A DNA stretch of 23,527 nucleotides from Saccoglossus kowalevskii (lineage: Eukaryota > Hemichordata > Enteropneusta > Harrimaniidae): assembly GCF_000003605.2 (NCBI RefSeq), contig NW_003114568.1, positions 1-23,527 of the forward strand, in the 5' to 3' direction. Made by a program: the position numbers and the translations under genes. Shown here piece by piece: positions 1 through 7,641 of the stretch; the stretch's first letter is position 1; each line of letters opens with the position of its first letter. The notes beneath the pieces were generated by a model that saw only the letters and a program-made list of their open reading frames with translations, made no database searches and had not been told where the DNA came from.

Positions 1-233
1 TCATCATTGTGCAAGTTATGGCAGTTTGATAGATGTATTTGTCTATATGACCTAAGTTGGTATTATATAAAATCGCGCAGTTGTAAAGTCGACAAATTTA
101 ATAAAAGCCAGGTGAACGCCGTCTATAAATGTTCACATGAGCTGACTGTAATATGTTAGAAAACAACGTGCAAAGTTTGAAAAATCGAAGGAAATGTTGG
201 TGGAGTTGCTTGTATATTTAACCTAAGTTTTTG
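1..233 (+). repeat. Partial satellite unit at left edge
   Basis: This is the last 233 bp of a unit. It carries the TATATAAAATCGCGC variant and the GTGAAC...GTTCAC inverted repeat. The opening bases do not fit the consensus: TCATCA replaces the expected GCAAAG, and CAAGTTATGG lacks an AA present in other copies, so the first ~15 bases may be a low-quality contig end. The rest shares GGCAGTTTGAT with 19068 onward. Confidence 0.9.
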
Positions 234-242
234 TCATGACAA
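231..242. other. Perfect 12-bp palindrome TTGTCATGACAA
   Basis: This self-complementary site opens each unit and recurs at every anchor. It is imperfect only in U13 and U26 (TCATGAAAA) and U25 (GCCATGACAA), and deleted in U10. A dimeric DNA-binding protein site is possible; no specific factor can be named. Confidence 0.7.
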
Positions 243-502
243 CCCAGCAGTTAAATTTCGTAACATTAATTAATTGTATCGAGAATGCCTCATATATAAG
301 TAGATTATCACAACAGCCAACCGAAAAATCGACAACAAACTGCTTACAAAGTTGTGAAAAGCGATTGCAAAGTAGGTAGTTTCATTCCGGATTGTTACCT
401 GTTGTATCATATTAACAAGTCCCATAGTTAAAAGTTCGTAAATGTGAATAAAAATGTCCTAAATGACCGTTAAATAACCGTAGTGTTACTCCGAGTATGT
501 AG

Positions 503-515
503 AGGTCATAGGTCA
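503..515 (+). promoter_or_regulatory. DR1 motif AGGTCA-t-AGGTCA (representative, U1)
   Basis: Two perfect AGGTCA half-sites in direct repeat with one spacer base match the DR1 element bound by RXR/USP- and HNF4-type nuclear receptors. It recurs about 270 bp into each unit (for example 1429-1441 in U2). The second half-site is AGGTTA in U4, U23 and U25, the first half-site is altered in U21 and U24, and it is deleted in U10. Binding is not shown. Confidence 0.5.
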
Positions 516-640
516 ATTCTAGAAGATATTTGTGCCAGCGATATCGATTTAAAACATCTGAAAACATAAAATAGCCGCCAATTCGGCTTAGTTTCAAATA
601 ATTTATGCAGCTGTGTGTTTGGGTAACAGACAAATGTTTG

Positions 641-717
641 AAGTAAAGCACAATCGGGCGTGGTTAGCACTTGCATGGGAGACTCCCGTAGTAAACAAGG
701 TGTTGAATTGTGTTTTT
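641..717 (+). pseudogene. 5S rRNA-like segment, U1
   Basis: AAGTAAAGCACAATCGGGC aligns with box A and the intermediate element of 5S genes, ACTTGCATGGGAGAC with box C, and CAAGGTGTTG with the 5S 3' end, followed by T5. The 5' ~48 nt of 5S are not recognisable, so a mature 5S RNA cannot form. Homology is inferred by eye. Confidence 0.8.
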
Positions 718-735
718 CATCACACACAAGGACAA

Positions 736-767
736 TATATAAAGCAACGTTCCTGCTATCTTTCTCA
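736..767 (+). promoter_or_regulatory. TATA motif with initiator-like site 31 bp downstream (representative, U1)
   Basis: TATATAAAG at 736-744 is followed by CTCACTG, whose A is at 767, the spacing expected of a pol II TATA-Inr pair. Most units read CTTACTG at the same place (1661 and 1692 in U2). U5 and U18 have ACATATAAAG instead. In AT-rich DNA a TATA match alone is weak evidence. Confidence 0.35.
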
Positions 768-1041
768 CTGTAATATCAATTATTTATAGTACAAAATCGA
801 GCAATTTTTGTAACTATTTTAATTAATGAAAAGTTTTCAAATTCATTCTAATTTCAAGAACAAGTTATCGATGCTGTTGGCACGTAGTGGGTTTTAAGCT
901 GTTAAAATACCGTTCAAAGTGATTGCAAAGTTGTGCAAAGTTATGGCAAAGTTGATAGATGTATTTGTATATATGAGCTAAGTTGTTGGTATATAAAAAC
1001 GCGCAGTTGTAAAGTCGACAAATTTAATAAAAGCCAGGTGA

Positions 1042-1066
1042 ACGCAGCCTATAAATGTTCACATGA
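1042..1066. other. Inverted repeat GTGAAC...GTTCAC (representative)
   Basis: AGGTGAAC and GTTCACAT flank 13 bases that contain CTATAAAT. The inverted pair recurs in every unit that keeps this region. It could form a small stem or be a dimeric protein site; chance is not excluded. Confidence 0.4.
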
Positions 1067-1493
1067 GCTGACTGTAATATGTTAGAAAACAACGTGCAAA
1101 GTTTGAAAATCGAAGGAAATGTTGGTGGGGTTGCTTGTATATTTAACCTAAGTCTTTGTCATGACAACCCAGCAGTTAAATTTCGAAAATATTAAGTAAT
1201 TGTATCGAGAATGCCTCATATATAAGTAGATTATCACAACAGCCAACCGAAAAATCGACAACAAACTGCTTACAAAGTTGTGAAAAGCGATTGCAAAGTA
1301 GGTAGTTTCATTCCGGATTGTTACCTGTGATATCATATTAACAAGTCCCATAGTTAAAAGTTCGTAAATGTGAATGAAAATGTCCTAAATGACCGTTAAA
1401 TAACCGTAGTGTTACTCCGAGTATGTAGAGGTCATAGGTCAATTCTATAAGGTATTTGTTCCAGCGATATCGATTTAAAACATCTGAAAACAT

Positions 1494-1521
1494 GAAATAG
1501 CCGCCAATTCGGCTTAATTTC
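1494..1521. other. Imperfect hairpin beside the 5S-like segment (representative, U2)
   Basis: GAAAT-AGCCG pairs with CGGCT and ATTTC around a CCAATT loop, with a two-base bulge (TA). Many units share it. It is weakened in U4, U12, U13, U15, U16, U21 and U24 with no compensating changes seen, so a conserved RNA structure is doubtful. Confidence 0.45.
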
Positions 1522-1566
1522 AAATAATTTATGCAGCTGTGTTGTTGGGTGACCGACAAATGTTTA

Positions 1567-1642
1567 AAGTAAAGCGCAATCGGGCGTGGTTAGCACTTGC
1601 ATGGGAGACTTCCGTAGTAAACAAGCGTTGAATTTTGTTTTT
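1567..1642 (+). pseudogene. 5S rRNA-like segment, U2
   Basis: The core TCGGGCGTGGTTAG and CATGGGAGAC are present. Box A reads AAAGCGCAA, and the tail is the shorter CAAGCGTTG form with T5. Confidence 0.78.
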
Positions 1643-1840
1643 CATCGCTTACATGGACAATATATAAAGCAACGTTCCTGCTATCTTTCTTACTGTGATA
1701 TCAATTATTTATAGTGCAAAATCGTGCAATTTTTGTAACTATTTTAATTAATGGAAAGTTTTCAAATTCCTTCTAATTTTCAAGAACAAGTTATCGATGC
1801 TGTCGGCACGTAGTGGGTTTTAAGCTGTTAAACCACCGTG

Positions 1841-1878
1841 CAAAGTTGTTCAAAGTTGTGAAAAGTTATGGCAAAGTT
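1841..1878 (+). repeat. Helically phased CAAAGTT block (representative, U2)
   Basis: CAAAGTT at 1841, 1851 and 1872, with AAAAGTT at 1861, gives spacings of 10, 10 and 11 bp, close to one DNA turn. Other units have an 11-10-11 form that starts CAAAGTGATTG. Related blocks lie about 171 and 347 bp further on in the unit. Confidence 0.7.
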
Positions 1879-2084
1879 GATAGATGTATTTGTATATATG
1901 AGCTAAGTTGTTGGTATATAAAAACGGGCAGTTGTAAAGTCGACAAATTTAATAAAAGCCAGGTGAACGCAGCCTATAAATGTTCACATGAGCTGACTGT
2001 AATATGTTAGAAAACAACGTGCAAAGTTTGAAAAATCGAAGGAAATGTTGGTGGAGTTGCTTGTATATTTAACCTAAGTCCTTG

Positions 2085-3010
2085 TCATGACAACCCAGCA
2101 GTTAAATTTCGAAAACATTAAGTAATTGTATCGAAAATGCCTCATATATAAGTAGATTATCACAACAGCCAACCGAAAAATCGACAACAAACTGCTTACA
2201 AAGTTGTGAAAAGCGATTGCAAAGTAGGTAGTTACATTCCGGATTGTTACCTGTGATATCATATTAACAAGTCCCATAGTTAAAAGTTCGTAAATGTGAA
2301 TAAAAATGTCCTAAATGACCGCTAAATAACCGTAGTGTTACTCCGAGTATGTAGAGGTCATAGGTCAATTCTAGAAGATATTTGTGCCAGCGATATCGAT
2401 TTAAAACATTTGAAAACATAAAATAGCCGCCAATTCGGCTTAGTTTCAAATAATTTATGCTGCTGTGTGTTTGGGTAACAGACAAATGTTTGAAGTAAAG
2501 CACAATTGGGCGTGGTTAGCACTTGCATGGGAGACTTCCATAGTAAACAACCATTGAATTTTGTTTTTCATCGTATACATGGACAATATATAAAGCAACG
2601 TTCCTGCTGTCTTTCTTACTGTGATATCAATTATTTATAGTGCAAATTCGTGCAATTTTTGTAACTATTTTAATTAATGGAAAGTTTTCAAATTCCTTCT
2701 AATTTTCAAGAACAAGTTATCGATGCTGTCGGCACGTAGTGGGTTTTAAGCTGTCAAAACACCTTTCAAAGTGATTGCAAAGTTGTGCAAAGTTATGGCA
2801 ATTTGATAGATGTATTTGTCTATATGACCTAAGTTGGTATTATATAAAATCGCGCAGTTGTAAAGTCGACAAATTTAATAAAAGCCAGGTGAACGCAGTC
2901 TATAAATGTTCACATGAGCTGACTGTAATATGTTAGAAAACAACGTGCAAAGTTTGAAAAATCGAAGGAAATGTTGGTGGAGTTGCTTGTATATTTAACC
3001 TAAGTTTTTG
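2085..3010 (+). repeat. Satellite unit U3 (926 bp)
   Basis: It shares AGAAGATATTTGTGCC and AACATAAAATAG with U1. The 5S-like core has a C-to-T change (AATTGGGCG), and the tail is CAACCATTG. The hairpin region reads AACATTTGAAAAC, a private base. Confidence 0.95.
2493..2568 (+). pseudogene. 5S rRNA-like segment, U3
   Basis: One base of the core is changed (TTGGGCGTGG). The tail is CAACCATTG with T5. Confidence 0.77.
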
Positions 3011-3937
3011 TCATGACAACCCAGCAGTTAAATTTCGAAAACATTAAGTAATTGTATCGAGAATGCCTCATATATAAGTAGATTATCACAACAGCCAACC
3101 GAAAAATCGACAACAAACTGCTTACAAAGTTGTGAAAAGCGATTGCAAAGTAGGTAGTTTCATTCCGGATTGTTACCTGTGATATCATATTAACAAGTCC
3201 CATAGTTAAAAGTTCGTAAATGTGAATAAAAATGTCCTAAATGACCGATAAATAACCGTAGTGTTACTCCGAATATGTAGAGGTCATAGGTTAATTCTAG
3301 AAGGTATTTGTGCCAGCGATATCGATTTAAAACATCTGAAAACATGAACTAGCCGCCAATTAGGCTTAATTTCAAATAATGTATGCAGCTGTGTGGTTGG
3401 GTGACAGACAAATGTTTGAAGTAAATCACAATCGGGCGTGGTTAGCACTTGCATGGGAGACTTCCGTAGTAAACAACGTGTTGAATTGTGTTTTTCATCA
3501 CACACAAGGACAATATATAAAGCAACGTTCCTGCTATCTTTCTCACTGTGATATCAATTATTTATAGCACAAAATCGTGCAATTTTTGTAACTATTTTAA
3601 TTAATGGAAAGTTTTCAAATTCATTCTAATTTTCAAGAACAAGTTATCGATGCTGTTGGCACGTAGTGGGTTTTAAGCTGTTAAAATACCGTTCAAAGTG
3701 ATTGCAAAGTTGTGCAAAGTTATGGCAAAGTTGATAGATGTATTTGTATATATGAGCTAAGTTGTTGGTATATAAAAACGCGCAGTTGTAAAGTCGACAA
3801 ATTTAATAAAAGCCAGGTGAACGCAGCCTATAAATGTTCACATGAGCTGATTGTAATATGTTAGAAAACAACGTGCAAAGTTTGAAAATCGAAGGAAATG
3901 TTGGTGGGGTTGCTTGTATATTTAACCTAAGTCTTTG
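3011..3937 (+). repeat. Satellite unit U4 (927 bp)
   Basis: It carries GACCGATAAATAACC and AGGTTAATTC, the latter breaking the second DR1 half-site; both variants recur in U23 and U25. AACTAGCCGCCAATTAGG weakens the hairpin. The 5S-like tail keeps the GTGTTG form, which gives the extra base. Confidence 0.95.
3419..3495 (+). pseudogene. 5S rRNA-like segment, U4
   Basis: Box A is AAATCACAA. Core and box C are intact, and the tail keeps CGTGTTG before T5. Confidence 0.78.
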
Positions 3938-4864
3938 TCATGACAACCCAGCAGTTAAATTTCGAAAATATTAAGTAATTGTATCGAGAATACCTCATAT
4001 ATAAGTAGATTATCACAACAGCCAACCGAAAAATCGACAACAAACTGCTTACAAAGTTGTGAAAAGCGATTGCAAAGTAGGTAGTTTCATTCCGGATTGT
4101 TACCTGTGATATCATATTAACAAGTCCCATAGTTAAAAGTTCGTAAATGTGAATAATAATGTTCTAAATAACCGTTAAATAACCGTAGTGTTACTCCGAG
4201 TATGTAAAGGTCATAGGTCAATTCTAGAAGGTATTTGTGCCAGCGATATCGATTTAAAACATCTGAAAACATGAAATAGCCGCCAATTCGGCTTAGTTTC
4301 AAATAATTTATGCAGCTGTGTTGTTGGGTGACCGACAAATGTTTGAAGTAAAGCACAATCGGGCGTGGTTAGTACTTGCATGGGAGACTCCCGTAGTAAA
4401 CAAGGTGTTGAATTTTGTTTTTCATCACACACATGGACAACATATAAAGCAACGTTCCTGCTGTCTTTCTTACTGTGATATCAATTATTTATAGTGCAAA
4501 TTCGTGCAATTTTTGTAACTATTTTAATTAATGGAAAGTTTTCAAATTCCTGCTCATTTTAAAGAACAAGTTATCGATGCTGTCGGCACGTAGTGGGTTT
4601 TAAGCTGTCAAAACACCGTGCAAAATTGTTCAAATTTGTGCAAAGTTATGGCAAAGTTGATAGATGAATTTGTATATATGAGCTAAGTTGTTGGTATATA
4701 AAAACGCGCAGTTGTAAAGTCGACAAATTTAATAAAATCCAAGTGAACGCAGCCTATAAATGTTCACATGAGCTGACTGTAATATGTTAGAAAACAACGT
4801 GCAAAGTTTGAAAAATCGAAGGAAATGTTGGTGGAGTTGCTTGTATATTTAACCTCAGTCATTG
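3938..4864 (+). repeat. Satellite unit U5 (927 bp)
   Basis: Its 5S-like segment is among the most 5S-like copies (GTTAGTACTTG and CAAGGTGTTG). Private changes include AATAATAATGTTC for AATAAAAATGTCC near 4152 and TGCTCATTTTAAAG near 4551. The TATA motif is degraded to ACATATAAAG at 4440. Confidence 0.95.
4346..4422 (+). pseudogene. 5S rRNA-like segment, U5 (one of the closest)
   Basis: Over the 30 bases from 4360 (TCGGGC...) to 4388 or so, only two positions differ from the vertebrate (Xenopus-type) 5S sequence as I recall it: G for C in the IE and C for G in ACTTGCATGG. It also has the 5S-type GTTAGTACTTG and a CAAGGTGTTG tail, then T5. Confidence 0.82.
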
Positions 4865-5789
4865 TCATGACAATCCCGCAGTTAAGTTTGGAAAACATTA
4901 AGTAATTGTATCGAGAAAGCCTCATATATAAGCAGATAATCACAACAGCCAACCGAAAAATCGACAACAAACTGCTTACAAAGTTGTGAAAAGCGATTGC
5001 AAAGTAGGTAGTTTCATTAGGGATTGTTACCTGTGATATCATATTAACAAGTCCCATAGTTAAAAGTTCGTAAATGTGAATAAAAATGTCCTAAATGACC
5101 GTTAAATAACCGTACTGTTACTCCGAGTATGTAGAGGTCATAGGTCAATTCTAGAAGGTATTTGTGCCAGCGATATCGATTTAAAACATCTGAAAACATG
5201 AAATAGACGCCAATTCGGCTTAATTTCAAATAATGTATGCAGCTGTGTGGTTGGGTGACAGACAAATGTTTGAAGTAAATCACAATCGGGCGTGGTTAGC
5301 ACTTGCATGGGAGACTTCCGTAGTAAACAAGCGTTGAATTTTGTTTTTCATTGTATACATGGACAATATATAAATCAACGTTCCTGCTATCTTTCTTACT
5401 GTGATATAAATTATTTATAGTGCAAAATCGTGCAATTTTTGTAACTATTTTAATTAATGGAAAGTTTTCAAATTCCTTCTAATTTTCAAGAACAAGTTAT
5501 CGATGCTGTCGGCACGTAGTGGGTTTTAAGCAGTCAAAACGCCGTTCAAAGTGATTGCAAAGTTGTGCAAAGTTATGGCAATTTGATAGATGTATTTGTC
5601 TATATGACCTAAGTTGGTATTATATAAAATCGCGCAGTTGTAAAGTCGACAAATTTAATAAAAGCCAGGTGAACGCAGTCTATAAATGTTCACATGAACT
5701 GACTGTAATATGTTAGAAAACAACGTGCAAAGTTGGAAAAATCGAAAGAAATTTGGTGGAGTTGCTTGTATATTTAAGCTAAGTTTTTG
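4865..5789 (+). repeat. Satellite unit U6 (925 bp, subfamily S)
   Basis: It carries the S-type diagnostic block just after the palindrome: CAATCCCGCAGTTAAGTTTGG and AAGCAGATAATC replace CAACCCAGCAGTTAAATTTCG and AAGTAGATTATC. TTTCATTAGGGATTG is private. The right half matches the U7 and U17 group (AATGTATGCAGC). Confidence 0.95.
5273..5348 (+). pseudogene. 5S rRNA-like segment, U6
   Basis: Core and box C are intact with AAATCACAA in box A. The tail is CAAGCGTTG, then T5. Confidence 0.78.
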
Positions 5790-6715
5790 TCATGACAACC
5801 CAGCAGTTAAATTTCGAAAACATTAAGTAATTTTATCGAGAATGCCTCATATATAAGTAGATTATCACAACAACCAACCGAAAAATCGACAACAAACTGC
5901 TTACAAAGTTGTGAAAAGCGATTGCAAAGTAGGTAGTTTCATTCCGGATTGTTACCTGTGATATCATATTAACAAGTCCTATAGTTAAAAGTTCGTAAAT
6001 GTGAATAAAAATGTCCTAAATGACCGTTAAATAACCGTAGTGTTACTCCGAGTATGTTGAGGTCATAGGTCAATTCTAGAAGGTATTTGTGCCAGCGATA
6101 TCGATTTAAAACATCTGAAAACATGAAATAGCCGCCAATTCGGCTTAATTTCAAATAATGTATGCAGCTGTGTAGTTGGGTGGCAGACAAATGTTTGAAG
6201 TAAATCACAATCGGGCGTGGTTAGCACTTGGATGGGAGACTTCCGTAGTAAACAAGCGTAGAATTTTGTTTTTCATCGCATACATGGACAATATATAAAG
6301 CAACGTTCCTGTTATCTTTTTTACTGTGATATCAATTATTTATAGTGCAAAATTTTGCAATTTTTGTAACTATTTTAATTAATGGAAAGTTTTCAAATTC
6401 CTTCTAATTTTCAAGAACAAGTTATCGATGCTGTCGGCACGTAGTGGGTTTTAAGCTGTCAAAACACCGTTCAAAGTGATTGCAAAATTGTGCAAAGTTA
6501 TGGCAATTTGATAGATGTATTTGTATATATGACCTAAGTTGGTATTATATAAAATCGCGCAGTTTTAAAGTCGACAAATTTAATAAAAGCCAGGTGAACG
6601 CAGTCTATAAATGTTCACAACAGCTGACTGTAATATGTTAGAAAACAACGTGCAAAGTTGGAAAAATCGAAGGAAATGTTGGTGGAGTTGCTTGTATATT
6701 TAACCTAAGTTTTTG
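5790..6715 (+). repeat. Satellite unit U7 (926 bp)
   Basis: Its box C-like segment reads CACTTGGATGGGAGAC, the canonical 5S form that only U17 shares. From about 6150 to the end it closely follows the right half of U17 (TGTAGTTGGGTG, GCAAAATTGTGC, GCAGTTTTAAAG, CACAACAGCTG), which suggests common descent of that stretch. Confidence 0.95.
6198..6273 (+). pseudogene. 5S rRNA-like segment, U7 (canonical box C)
   Basis: CACTTGGATGGGAGAC is the exact 5S box C sequence, unlike the CTTGCATGG of most copies. The tail is CAAGCGTAG with T5. Confidence 0.82.
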
Positions 6716-7641
6716 TCATGACAACCCAGCAGTTAAATTTCGAAAACATTAAGTAATTGTATCGAGAATGCCTTATATATAAGTAGATTATCACAACAGC
6801 CAACCGAAAAATCGACAACAAACTGCTTACAAAGTTGTGAAAAGCGATTGCAAAGTAGGTAGTTTCATTCCGGATTGTTACCTGTGATATCATATTAACA
6901 AGTCCCATAGTTAAAAGTTCGTAAATGTGAATAAAAATGTCCTAAATGACCGTTAAATAACCGTAGTGTTACTCCGAGTATGTAGAGGTCATAGGTCAAT
7001 TCTAGAAGGTATTTGTTCCAGCGATATCGATTTAAAACATCTGAAAACATGAAATAGCCGCCAATTCGGCTTAATTTCAAATAATTTGTGTAGCTGTGTT
7101 GTTGGGTGACCGACAAATGTTTAAAGTAAAGCGCAATCGGGCGTGGTTAGCACTTGCATGGGAGACTTCCGTAGTAAACAAGCGTTGAATTTTGTTTTTC
7201 ATCGCATACATGGACAATATATAAAGCAACGTTCCTGCTGTCTTTCTTATTGTGATATCAATTATTTATAGTACAACATCGTGCAATTTTTGTAACTATT
7301 TTAATTAATGGAAAGTTTTCAAATTCCTTCTAATTTTCAAGAACAAGTTATCGATGCTGTCGGCACGTAGTGGGTTTTAAGCTGTCAAAACACCGTTCAA
7401 AGTGATTGCAAAATTGTGCAAAGTTATGGCAATTTGATAGATGTATTTGTATATATGACCTAAGTTGGTATTATATAAAATCGCGCAGTTTTAAAGTCGA
7501 CAAATTTAATAAAAGCCAGGTGAACGCAGTCTATAAATGTTCACAACAGCTGACTGTAATATGTTAGAAAACAACGTGCAAAGTTGGAAAAATCGAAGGA
7601 AATGTTGGTGGAGTTGCTTGTATATTTAACCTAAGTTTTTG
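6716..7641 (+). repeat. Satellite unit U8 (926 bp)
   Basis: It is almost identical to U9 and U20, with shared markers AATTTGTGTAGCTG, GCTGTCTTTCTTATTG and GCAAAATTGTGC. Differences from U9 seen by eye are few: CCTTATATAT for CCTCATATAT, GTAGGTAGTTTC for TTAGGTAGTTAC, and ACAACATCG for GCAAAATCG. Confidence 0.95.
7124..7199 (+). pseudogene. 5S rRNA-like segment, U8
   Basis: Identical in form to U2 (AAAGCGCAA, CAAGCGTTG, T5). Confidence 0.78.

Larger units (their letters stand above)
234..1158 (+). repeat. Satellite unit U1 (925 bp, mosaic)
   Basis: Its first ~270 bp carry rare bases seen otherwise only in U22: AACATTAATTAATT near 262 and CTGTTGTATCAT near 399. From about 520 it switches to the TCTAGAAGATATTTGTGCC and AACATAAAATAG variants shared with U3. 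The DR1 site is 503-515 and the TATA motif 736-744. Confidence 0.95.
1159..2084 (+). repeat. Satellite unit U2 (926 bp)
   Basis: It has the CAAAG block with an even 10-10-11 spacing (1841-1878) and the TCTATAAGGTATTTGTTCC variant shared with U11, U12, U13 and U22. It serves as a good reference copy: palindrome 1156-1167, DR1 1429-1441, hairpin 1494-1521, 5S-like 1567-1642, TATA 1661-1669. Confidence 0.95.

Noticed and set aside
990-999. The other TATA-like motifs (GGTATATAAAAACG and CATATATAAGTAG) as promoters
   Set aside because: There is no initiator-like site at a fixed distance, and AT-rich sequence makes such matches common; the first is also changed to TATTATATAAAATC in many units.
1494-1521. 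The AGCCG-CCAATT-CGGCT hairpin as a structured RNA or CCAAT box
   Set aside because: Stem changes in seven units are not compensated, and a CCAAT match alone is too short to call.
1743-1760. TTAATTAA and ATCGAT palindromes as protein sites
   Set aside because: They are short, AT-rich, and expected by chance in such sequence; no further support.
1813-2010. Plus-strand 65-residue frame (also 20861-21058 and 22715-22912)
   Set aside because: It is open in only a few units that share the even CAAAG spacing, and spans the low-complexity block; no recognisable domain.
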